Shown here one piece after another: positions 36,001 through 46,926 of a DNA stretch of 64,000 nucleotides. The translations under genes and the position numbers were made by a program. The DNA lies in NCBI GenBank assembly GCA_009761415.1, contig QUOL01000004.1, positions 248,001 through 312,000 on the forward strand, in the 5' to 3' direction. The notes under the pieces were generated by a model. That model was not told where the DNA came from. It saw only the letters and a list, made by a program, of their open reading frames with translations, and ran no database searches. Source of the DNA: Sarcomyxa edulis (lineage: Eukaryota > Basidiomycota > Agaricomycetes > Agaricales > Mycenaceae). Every line of letters begins with the position of its first letter. Within the stretch, counting starts at the first letter, position 1.

Positions 36001-36387
36001 GCGGTGACTTTGGGTACGAGGCCAGTCTCGTGGATGGAAAGTGAGCTCGATGACGATGATGATATAACATCGACAACCCTGGATTCAGCACGACCCAGAG
36101 GAAAGGACGCTTCGGTTCTCAGTTCTGCTCTGGAATTGGCGCTCGTGGTTCTCGATTGTTCCCTCGTAATCGATAATGGACGTGCGTTGGGGTTGGAGCA
36201 CACTGCACTTTTGTTGGGCGCAGGTGAATGGGCAGGCTCTGTGTTCTCAAAGCTAGATAAGGGAGCCCGGATGGAAGGTGGTGGGGGTGCTCAAGAAGTC
36301 AAATTGAGACGCGCTGCAGCCGGAGTTTTGCTCAAGGTCGACGAGTTGACATCTCAGTGGCGAAGATCTATGGTGGACACAAGATAG
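33016..36387 (+). CDS. TEL2: Tel2 (TTT complex, PIKK maturation)
   Basis: Tel2 works with Tti1 and Tti2 as an Hsp90 co-chaperone that stabilises the PI3K-like kinases (TOR, ATM/Tel1, ATR, TRRAP). The N-terminal half is helical HEAT-like sequence (PDLPTLLALLASPLDCLGLL). The middle has the best family mark, SVRRCGMLAAEIVAQRTGKK followed by LDFGDWEGEG, then an acidic Ser/Asp-rich linker (YDSDDSLTGYASP) where CK2 sites for R2TP binding would be expected. The C-terminal part carries RPVYLAQLGEMIRG, NQRFVILNALALGVREMA and EVAAEFFIAPLINRFW. About eight exons; the last runs from about 35161 to the stop. An in-frame ATG at 32989 would add nine residues. The gene converges on the aldo-keto reductase gene with only 85 bp between stops. 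Confidence 0.9.
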
Positions 36388-36472
36388 ATGTAATTATTCT
36401 ACACATGTCATAAGTACAGATGATGCATTCGGGCTTCGATTGACGCAAAACATTCCTCATTAGTGAATTCGC

Positions 36473-38172
36473 TCAATGGAAATAGTTGGTGGCGTAGGGC
36501 TTCACGTTGAACCACGCGTCGTCGCAGGCTTTGACTACCTCTTCGGCTGTAGGATAGAATACAAATGTGAGTTCAACCATTGGAAACTTGGACCGGGCCA
36601 CTCACGAAGAGGACCTTTCTCAAGAGCAATCAAGTTCTATCAATCACGGGAACAAAATATTACCATCTGCGAGTAGAATAAATCTGATCACTCACCTGTT
36701 CTATGTGATCTAGACTGGAGGCTCCAATAATCACAGCATCCCCCGCCTCAGGAGTCATCAGGCTATGGTGCGACATCCAACGCAGTGCTATCTCCGCCAT
36801 GGTCAATTTATGAGCTTCCGCTACCGCGCGGAGTAATTCCACAGCCTTGAAGTAAGGCTCGTTCCAGTACCTAGCGTAGCGATGAAAAGCGTATGTCAGT
36901 CATACATACTCGGGACCTTACCTCTTTCGATAATTCTTGTACAGGTCCATTAGAGAATATCGACATGTGAGATGGGGGATTGTTGTACCTTTCCTTGACC
37001 CTTCTCGGGGTCAAACCGGGAACCAGGCTCAACAATATCCTCAGTCGAAGTGTACCTCCCTGTGAAAAAACCTCCACCCACTTCGATGCGTAATTAGCAG
37101 CGCTAGAGTAACGAAGGAAACAATTGACTCACGAGGGTTGAAAGCATAAAAACTAATCCCGAATTTATGCAGGCAGGGAAAGAGTTCAGGTTCTACCCCT
37201 CTGCATAGTCTGTGAGATAGATACAAATGATAGACGAAGACCTATCAATACCTGTGAATCGCATTGTAAATTCCTTGATAGGCGGTAGGCCGGACGTAAC
37301 CCTTGGCCTTGCAAATGCCGACGAGCTCAGCAACCTCCCAGCTATGAAATGGATCAGCACGATCTTCATAGAGCTTCAGTGAAGATACACACGCCGCAAA
37401 ATTACTGATGCCGAATCTCTTGAAGTAGCCTTCTTTGTAGAGGTCGTTTACAGCTTTTAGCGTGACTTCGTACGGAGTAGTTCGGTCTGGTCCATGAAGG
37501 TACCACATTTCGAGAGAACTAAGTGTGAAATAGGAAAGTGGTAAAGGAACATGAAGATTGCTAAGAGCAACAAGTGATACATACTCAGTTTTGAGGGCCT
37601 TGAGAGACTCCATAAGGTGCGTGCGTAAATCCTGTATCGATTCCTCAGATTTCAAGGGAGTGTTATATGTTGGTGAGACCTGCCTCCGGAGAATGCGATA
37701 TAGGTTTCTTGTTCGGGTTCTGCAGCCTCTGGACTCCCTTGATGAATGCAGCCGTCAGATACACTTCTGTGTCGGATGTCTTACATGAAAGTGACTTACT
37801 ATGTTAGGATACAGCTTCGTTTCAAGCTCGAGACCACGTTTCTTCCAATCAATTTTACCGAGGTACTCTTCGCTCGTTCCTCCGCAGTATGTGCGAGCAG
37901 AATCTACCTATAGACCAAATTCGTGAAGTTCAATGCAGACCCGTGGAGATCATAACCGGTTATGAACTCACCTCTGTGTGCCCATGAGAGACAAAGACAT
38001 CCAAAATGGCCTCTACGTCTTTCAATTCATGAACACGGGCACCTTCTTGTCCAGCTTCACCAAAGGTCATGGCCCCCTGTGCTAAGAACGTCAGCGGTGC
38101 GTAAAGATGAATCCGAATGATAGCTCTTACCATCACGACCTTCAGAACACTTTTGCGAGGTTGATCAGCCAT
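36473..38172 (-). CDS. Aldo-keto reductase, AKR7 (aflatoxin-aldehyde reductase) type
   Basis: A cytosolic NADPH-dependent aldehyde reductase. Order of blocks: GAMTFGEAGQEG, HGHTEVDSARTYCGGTSEEY with catalytic Asp and Tyr, LELETKLYP with the Lys, and SLEMWYLHGPDRTTPYEVTL with the His. FKRFGISNFAAWEVAELV and PTAYQGIYNAIHRG follow, then FYAFNPLAGGFFTGRY and GDAVIIGASSLDHIEQN at the cofactor site. It ends NVKPYATNYFH. The LH(G/A)PDRTTP block is the mark of AKR7. Introns are numerous and short. Physiological substrates are likely small dicarbonyls or succinic semialdehyde; the aflatoxin name is only a family label. It converges on TEL2. Confidence 0.92.
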
Positions 38173-38616
38173 GGTGAGTTGAGATAAGGGGAAAATCGAT
38201 CAGAATTGGTCCTACTTATACGGTCTGATCTCTTGGGTTTCTCATGAGAGCAGTGGCGCCTACATATCCATGTCGTCATCTCTTCTGAACGGCATGGTGC
38301 CATAATTCTTACAGCTATTGTTAGGACTTATTCTAATTCTGTGTTTTCACGGTGAGAATTTTCGCACAGGAAGCCAAATTGTCACTCATCTCGGAGAAAA
38401 GCGTATTCTTACCAGTCTAGTCTGGCGTGCACTGCTCGTCCAACGTAGAGAGAAAGACATCATTACGAGGAACAGATAGCTCCATCATGATCGGTACATA
38501 GAAAAACCTAGATAAGGAGACAACAAGCAGAGTTCAAAGGCAGCTCCTGAACTGCCATAGAGCAATCGAAATCAGTTGAGACTGGTATGAAGATCGCCTA
38601 ACCACATCATGCTCAC
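38173..38616. promoter_or_regulatory. AKR upstream region, 444 bp
   Basis: Between the AKR start and the stop of the next minus-strand gene; holds the AKR promoter. Nothing distinctive was seen. Confidence 0.3.
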
Positions 38617-39769
38617 CTAGTTGCCATGATGCGCTGCCTTCTTCTGGAATCCGGTGGATTTCTTGTCCCCTTTGACTGCGACCTCACTCTTCACGACAGA
38701 TACAGTCTTCCAAAAGAGATACAAATAATCGCCCCCACGGCCGGAGTTGATATCAGCAGTCATCCCATCCCATCCCACAAGTTTATCCTGGGCGGATTCG
38801 GAGCGCAGAAAAGTCAAATGGACGACTTTGCGACGCTGGTAGATATTCCTCTCTATGTCGAGGTAGCGGTATGCTCCTCCGGCACCTTTCGCCAAGTCTG
38901 ACTTGGTATCGTCTGCGTGGTCTTGCACACGGATTTTGAAACTCGTTGTCGCGTCTGCAGACACAAACGTGTAGTCCGGAACGAGCCACACGTACCTGTA
39001 TATCATCTCTAGATGAAGATATGCTCATGGATCTATCAGAGACGTACTACTCACTTGCCGCCAAAACCGTCGTTGATGTCTGGGTCGCGATCGGTGATTT
39101 CAGAGATGCAATTGACAGGCCTCTCCTCTTGGCTGTCACCATAGACGACCTAGGGACATAGTTGCCTGGAGAAATTCGGAATAAAAACCGAGAATCGTAC
39201 CTGCACGCCAGACACTAATTTCCATTGCTTAACGACAACAACGGTGTCAAACTCCTCGATGGGGAGTGGCTCTGTACGGAGTGCGTTGCAAGCGTACTCG
39301 ACTCCAGCAGAGCTGAAGTATAGCTGATAGAGTTCCAACTTGGAGAAAGCACCTATAACGTCTGCAAAAAGGCATATAGAGATGTAAGAGAACATGCATC
39401 GCTAATCAGTGGGAAACACATACATTTGCGGGGCTCATCATGTTCGGATTCGGTTTTCTCGTCAGTCTGCTGAGTAGAATGCGTCGAAACGAAGTCCTGA
39501 ACCTCGGTAGAGTTCTCGAAGCTAGCTCCAACACTAGCAGAGAGGGCCTCAAAGGCACCACCGACGGTGACATCGATCCCCTCTTTCTCTGCTTGCTCAT
39601 ATGCGTTACTGGTGAGGGTTTCGGTGAAGTCACTGGAGCTGAAGCTCTGGAAGATCTTAGTGCGAAACTCGTGAATAATTTCGCCAGCGTTGTTGGAGTT
39701 GTCGTAGCTGAAGATGAGACGCCAGTAGATTCTGGAGAGGATCTTTACAGGGAATGATTTTCCGTCCAT
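38617..39769 (-). CDS. Unrecognised protein with two glycine-rich beta-prism-like repeats
   Basis: Four exons, with introns near 39370-39425, 39146-39199 and 38995-39056, give an intact protein of roughly 315 residues. The first ATG is at 39769; the frame further upstream only opens at a non-ATG codon. The N-terminal half has a polar segment alternating small residues (VTVGGAFEALSASVGASFEN), as in amphipathic beta hairpins. The second half has a paired motif, DINDGFGGKYVWLVPDY and DINSGRGGDYLYLFWKT, spaced about 90 residues apart; the G-G-x-Y-(L/V)-(Y/W)-L core recalls MABP and other beta-prism repeats. A secreted signal peptide is not seen. The C-terminus is Lys-rich. Family membership is inference; a lectin or membrane-binding role is possible, and I cannot call it a pore former. 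Confidence 0.6.
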
Positions 39770-41490
39770 GATGAGATTTGAAGTATAGAAAGTAGGCCTG
39801 AAGTTCGACAAGGTCTCAATGCTGTTTAGGCGAGGTTGGGATGTTGAACAAGACCTGGCATGAAATCAGCTTTATATGTGTGCAACACCAGGGGTAGCTT
39901 GAGGAATAATTCCTTACTCTGCGGAATGACACTGCAAGTGTGCCGGGACATGTGCGAGGTACGAGGACACAAGTCCGTCTATGTTCAATACAGCGCACAC
40001 CGTCTAGAGGAGTCGCGACGATAAGATGTGATAAAGAAAAGACTTTGGGTGGTTTGAAGACAATTCCTGGAGGCAGTGAAGAGGTACGCGACGTCAACGA
40101 CGCACTAGACAAAAACCCGCCGCCAACCCATTGAGACGGACAACGGTACCCCTGGCAAGAACATATGACATGCAAATTGAGGATCGGATGCTGTATGCTG
40201 GGACTAAAGATAGCCTTTCATTGAATGATTGACAGTGAACGACAAGGAGCTTGAGCGGTGAGTGGGTCCGATCTGTGCGACTCATTGGCCTAATTTGACT
40301 TGTCGACGAGGACCTCCATGGACCTCCGTATAGCTGCATGCATGTATGTCATTGAAGAGCCTGTACCAGCGGATATTGTGACACAGGAGACTATACGACA
40401 ATGGCTATGGCCTTAATGAAGACCAAATCGACAGCTACCATCTTGGACAAAAGGAAATTCAGCTGGAAAACCAACATCTTGACTAGTGGATCGTTGACTT
40501 ACAGACAAATCTTTCACATGATCAATTGAGTCTAAAACCAGACAAGGGTCAGCATAAGCGCACGTACTGTCCGACGAGGACTGAAGCAAGGTCACAACAT
40601 AGATCCAACGGGCCTGGCAGCATTCTCGGACATGAACAGTTGACCCATTCTGCTCAGTAACAGCGCGGAGAGAAGAAAGGGCACCAGGATAGAGTTCTGA
40701 CTGAATACTTTTGCCTAGGAACGGTGAGCGTTCACTCTACAAGACAAGGCGGTGATTTGAGATCGGCCCTATCTGTTGCGGGAACTTTAGAAAGTGGGCA
40801 GGGTCTGTAAATTGCTGGGACTACATACCTTTCTTTGATCCAGACCAATGGCACATCGTAGACCAGACAGAATCAATCGCGTCCTCTGCGGATTGAGATC
40901 TTTATTGTGACGAACCGAAACAACACTCTATATTTTGACCACCGGTCTTCCTTATTCTTCACTCTTGCATCCAGTACTTTGCCAGACGTGTGAGCGATGT
41001 CGAAAGTCGGAATAGACCAATGTCAAGGTCCAAGGACAGAAGACCTGCTGGCGTGTTAGTAGCCTCCGTTGGATCCACGGGATTCTCCTTGAGCCAATCC
41101 TTTGCATTCAGGTGGGGTTGCGAGTTTATCTAGCTGCCTTATGCACCTCCATGACCAAGAACAGTGACATCAAGAGCTGGAGCAAGGGTATATAGATTCA
41201 CAGGCAAAGTCAAAATGTGGACATCGAAGTTGTTCTGCAAAAACCGGGATGCGTGTCAACACTGTTTTGGATAGCGAGAACGCTTGTGAAGCTCGTACCA
41301 CGAAGATGTGTATCATTTTCGGTCGACATACTTGGTATACATCCAAGATTTTTTGCCATGAACGACGGAAGAAAAAGTAAACGGCAAGAGTGTGATTGGT
41401 TGGCGTGACCCCAGAGTTGCCCCGCTCGTTGCCGCCGTTGCCGCTCGACCTCTCCGCTCAACTGCTGCTCATCGTCTAGCAGGCCTCGGC
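39770..41490. other. Intergenic, 1.72 kb
   Basis: Divergent promoter gap between the glycine-repeat gene and the 24 kDa complex I gene. Frames in it (39816-40175, 40413-40595, 41210-41512 minus; 41217-41408 plus) show no domain and no splice continuity. It may contain a decayed gene or long 5' UTRs. Confidence 0.4.
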
Positions 41491-42504
<1,014 letters not shown>

Positions 42505-42642
42505 ACATACCTACTTATACCAATTTGATCCTTTTTTTGTCAACCCTAGAAGAGTTCGAAATGCGAGACATATTGCAGCAAGGTCCGGTGTCACTAAATC
42601 AAGCATCGTCCAAGTATCGTATCGTTCATTATTTCATGCGGT

Positions 42643-44714
42643 TTAATCATCTCCTTCGCCATCATCATAGCCATGTATTCCTTCCCCACCCTCTGGCAGC
42701 CTGTCGATAATGTAACTGGATAAGACGTCAGATTAAACTGTGACCATTGGTCCATATACGAAAGCACGAACTCGATCTCCTCTTGCAGGTCATGACAATA
42801 TCGGTCCAACGGGAGATCACTTCTGTCGGTGCCTGCAAATGAAGAGAGTCATTAGCGGTGAACAGACATCCATGAGTAGACGAACGAACCGAAAGGCATC
42901 TCAATCTCGTCCGCGATACCTTCAATACCCATGAAGGTGAAAGCAACAACAGTGACGATGGGTATAGTGCTCCATCCCAAATCCTTCACGAGGGTGAAGG
43001 GAAGGGCGAAGAGGTATAGTGTGACACATTGTTTGAGATGAATTCCGTCTACAATATGTGTCAGTCTGCACCTACAATTGAGTGAATTGTCAAGATAGCA
43101 CCTACAAGATATTGGTATGGGGGTGTTTGCCACTCTCTCCATTGCAGTGAGTTCGCTAACCATGCCCTGCACACTGTAAAGAAACGATCGTAAACCGATA
43201 GACACTGCTAATCTCTCGAGAGCAACTCACAGTTGGCTCATAGCTGGAAAGAGACCACAGTATCAGTCTCATGACTTGACCAATAAAACGACAAGGAAGA
43301 AGACGCGCCGTTTGTTCCAGCAGGTCCGACGGTCTCCAAAAGACCTTCCCTCCTGAAGAAAAATAGATGCCTTGCAAGTTCGTGAGCGATGCTATACAGT
43401 ACTTGTTAGGATCAGACTATACACGAGCAGACAACATAACGAACACGAGTGGCAGAGGAAGCGAAGCCTCGTCAGCATAAGGATGAAACTCTACGCTACG
43501 GTGAGTGCTTGCCAACAAAGGCGTGGTTTGGCCGCTCATGTTAGGGTGGGATCGTTTTACGCGGACCCTCTTCGTAGCGTCGCTTCTGTTGCCGTCTTTT
43601 GGAGGAAGCTCTTGGCTGCCTGCCGGAGAATTAGTCCCAGTAGCAGAGTAGGATCCTGTTGCCGAAGTTTTCATGGTATTGTACCCTACCTCGTCGAAAC
43701 GAGCGAAGGAAGCAGGAAGAACGCCGACATAGTCTTCAAAGTGGGTTCCATCTTCTCCGCGGAGGTAGTCTGATGTGACGCGTCAGCTTCCACAGACTCA
43801 AAGCTGGACTCGGGAAAAGAATGATCCAGAATGCGAGAAGACTCACGTTTGACAGCAAACGCAAACGATACAGAGAGTCGCAGAGCTTCGGCTTTCCGAC
43901 GACGCAGTTGGGCTATTGTCAAATTAGAGACAGGAGTTTTCCCTTTCGTATTGGCGGGCTGATCGTCAGTCGGTGGCAGAGCTACGTTCACCCAGATCAA
44001 ACGCGCGAGATTGCGGATGTTGGAAGTCATGGCGGCAAAAGACTTTCGACCTTCCCAATATCGGTCGTAGGACGTCCTAGATAATCGTAAGTAATCGTAT
44101 TGACGTAACGTGCATCAAGAAAGCACATACCCATTTCTAGTGGCATTGATGCGTAGGTCATTACTTGTGCCTGCGTAATTGAAGAAAAACACACCTGAAC
44201 ACGAGGATGAGACCAACCTGGATTCTCGCTGAGCAAAACAGATCAGGTAAGTGAACAAACGCGTTTGCTCACCACCACTGAGAGCAACGGAACCACAGAG
44301 TTTGTCAAAGTCACGTCCTTTCCTTTGGACCATGCATAACAGACAAGGGCCGCGAATAATGTCACAGTCAGTACGGGCCCAAATATCCGTACTAAGACCT
44401 AGAGAGATTTCGAGTGACTTATGAGCTTGATCTCGGATCTGAACACCTAGTAACTTTATAGATACATACACTTCCTTTGACGCGAAAAACGTCTGGGAGC
44501 CATGAATACTAGGTTCAACATAAGTCTCTGACAATAATCATGCAATGTACAACTACGTACCTTTCGTAGATGTTTCCTTCGAAGCCTAGCTGCCTGGACG
44601 ATTAAACCCTACTATCAGTCTTCGACCAGACATATAAGTCGTGTCTTGTACCTTGATGGATGGTAATACAGATGCAAAGGAGCTCTTCATCGTTCCTTGG
44701 CCGGTAATTGACAT
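42643..44714 (-). CDS. Bestrophin-like anion channel (RFP-TM/YneE family)
   Basis: A membrane protein of the bestrophin superfamily, probably a chloride or bicarbonate channel. It starts MSITGQGTMKSSFASVLPSI, then YSWLPDVFRVKGSVLVRIFG, hydrophobic helix PVLTVTLFAALVCYAW, and VVPLLSVVGLILVFRNGTSY with DRYWEGRKSFAAM, the family signature. A polar loop and a Ser/Asn-rich insert (YSATGTNSPAGS) follow, then GMVSELTAMERVANTPIP, LYLFALPFTLVKDLGW and a further helix ending GIADEIEMPFGTDRSDLPLD, the conserved C-terminal block. The last splice is a 44-nt intron that joins EEIEFVLS to YIIDRLPEGGEGIHG; the protein ends in an acidic Gly/Asp tail. About ten exons, one of only 6 nt (see separate entry). Confidence 0.88.
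44131..44136 (-). other. Six-nucleotide microexon of the bestrophin-like gene
   Basis: On the minus strand, AAATGG sits between an acceptor (CCACTAG) and a donor (GTATGT). The flanking introns are 44137-44194 and 44077-44130, both GT-AG. Including it turns the join into FRNGTSYDRYWEGR, the conserved family block; skipping it would keep the frame but give FRTSYDRYWEGR, two residues short. Confidence 0.75.
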
Positions 44715-45176
44715 GATATTCCGAGATTTTGGTAGAGAGGAATTTGAGAGTCGTTATATATCGTTATTTGGCGGGTGAAGCGTTGGCAAAAATCCTTGAC
44801 AATGTACAGCACAGGTTGAAATGCCAACGGTACAGCTCGAGCGCTGCGCTGAGTTGATGAAGGAGTCGCGACCGGACGTTTTGGGAGACTTTGGAGCTAA
44901 GCAAACGTGGGAATATTGATTCGATCACAAATCAGAAGTAAATGGATGACCGTGCTCGAGGCGGTCTCCGAGAAGTTGAACGTCTTTGTAGGCTGAGATG
45001 AAGTCATCTTGCTACATACAGTATGTATCGCTAATTACAATTATTTACTTACTAAAGGGTACACATATAGAGAATTAGGTGCAGTGATGGAATAACGTAC
45101 GTGGTATAGAGACACTGTCGGTCGGAACGAGGCATAGGTCCAACATATCAAGTGGTATCAAGTGGTGGTTCGGCAA
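44715..45176. promoter_or_regulatory. Bestrophin-like gene upstream region, 462 bp
   Basis: Holds the promoter of the bestrophin-like gene and the 3' UTR of the next minus-strand gene. No motif stands out. Confidence 0.3.
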
Positions 45177-46645
45177 TTATTCGGTCAACGGAGACGGACT
45201 TTTCAAGGACGAGAAGAATGAGTCAGGAGACGCTCCTTCTTTACCAAATGGAGCGTGTATGAAAGGATGCGAAGGTGCCCATAGTGGGGAACGAATGTTG
45301 ACAGGAGACAAAAGGGCATCCTCGAATCTGGGAGGGCGCGCGGTGAAACGTTCTGAAGGGGAAGAAACAGTTCTGAACGCCAGAGGAGATGACGTCATGT
45401 AGGAGGTCTGGGAGTATGACAATCGTCTTGGGAAAGGTAAGCGGCGCGTTTGTTGGACTTCGGGAGACTCTGCTAGAGTCATCTTGTGAGCGAGATCCTG
45501 CATTTGAGTGATGTAACAAGGAGTGTTTGAGGTGAGAGACGCGTGAGAGGGAGTCTCGCAATTGTATGAGAGGGGCTGCAGAATGCCAGAGACTTGGAAT
45601 GGAGAGGCGACATCCGGGCTCCATTGTGTTTCGCAATCCAAGTCAGGAGAGCTCGGTGGCACTTGTCTCTTTTCTCGTTGTGAGATTATAGGCGCACACT
45701 GAGGTGTGTGCATGACCTGGTCGATCGGGGTCATAGGGGTCGAGCACTGGTCCAGAGCAAGAGGAAACGCGAAAGCAGGAGATTTGGGTGACGACGATGC
45801 ACGTAGATTGTGATGGTTGGATATAGATAGGTGTCGTTGAAGGACGGGGATATGAAGAGCTAGGCGGCGCCGAGACATCGAAGGGGCAACCTTGGCTGAA
45901 GAAGTAAGAATCGGAGAGTCAACTGAGGTACCGGAAGCAGAGGATGGTTTCTGAAGAAGGCTCATGTCCGCAGCGGATACTCGGCTCCGGCCTCCAGCTC
46001 CAGGTGAGTCAGAGCCTTCAGATATAGCCAGAGGAGAAAACGCAGAAGCTCCAAGGGAATATGACGTCAGAAAGCAGGTGTCGACACGGTTCGTCAAGAC
46101 CGACTGGCACGCGTCAGGAGCGGTGGGGATGGGACTCTGTAGCACAAATTCTACGCGAGCAGAGACTAGATTGGAGCCTCCGTACATAGGCGGAGGTAGA
46201 GCAATATCGTTAAGCACTATGAGACAACATGTAAGGAGGTGTCCATTTGAGCAAAATATGTCGCGTACTCTTTGGTATATCGTTTCTTTCGATATGTTGT
46301 ATGCATCCTCTTATCTCTTTAGCAGTATACATGTGGCCACTCTTATTAAGTATGAAGGATTGTATCAACTCGCAGCGACCAAACGACTGGGGATTGATCT
46401 GGATTCGACCGGAGGGTATGTGGTAGTATTTGAGGCGATGTTTGTCTAGAGGGGGATAAATAGCAAGTGCTGCAACGTTTTTCAGATAAAGACAGAGTAA
46501 TATACGTTCAAAAGTGCATACCTTCCATGAAAACGACTCTATCATCGTCTTTCCAGTCTTTTGCAATGCGGGATTGACGATGACGCAACTTGTCACGGTG
46601 TTGCTTGTAGGCTCTCTTCGTGGGTTTGTGTGATAGAAAGTTCAT
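45177..46645 (-). CDS. Orphan disordered protein with basic N-terminal motif
   Basis: I do not recognise this gene. Two exons (46522-46645 and 45177-46216) give exactly 387 residues with the frame kept across the 305-nt intron, which is long for this window. The N-terminal exon is strongly charged: MNFLSHKPTKRAYKQHRDKL followed by RHRQSRIAKDWKDDDRVVFM, likely a helix. The second exon begins VLNDIALPPPMYGGSNL and then is Ser/Pro-rich, with many short SP motifs (SSPDLD, WSPDVASP, SPLAF, SPVNIRSPLW) that could be proline-directed kinase sites. There is no membrane segment or signal peptide. A nuclear or cell-cycle regulated role is a guess. It is divergent from the candidate axis protein, 281 bp apart. 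Confidence 0.65.
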
Positions 46646-46926
46646 TACGATTATACGAGAGAGTAAGTTATGCGCGAGTTTTCCTTGATTTTGGTTGTCG
46701 CCGAGATGTAGAGCTGGGTTGTGGTCGTTGGATGCAAGAGGATGATCTCACGCAAATCTCACGAGACTCGGAGCTTGCCAGTGAAAACACGTTCGTCACA
46801 TGTCACATGTCGAACGCTCTTCCGTGTCACACAGACCAACCTCGGTCCTCGCCAGTCTAGCTGAGTCTGACTCTAGCATCGGTCCTCCTCTCAACGTGCT
46901 CCTCCTCTCACTAGTCCTCTCTGAAA

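Noticed and set aside
39767..39811. Longer N-terminus for the glycine-repeat protein starting at 39811
   Set aside because: That position reads TTG, not ATG; the first ATG in frame is at 39769.
39816..41490. Several open frames suggesting a gene between the glycine-repeat protein and the complex I subunit
   Set aside because: None carries a domain, and no pair can be spliced into a longer frame at plausible sites.
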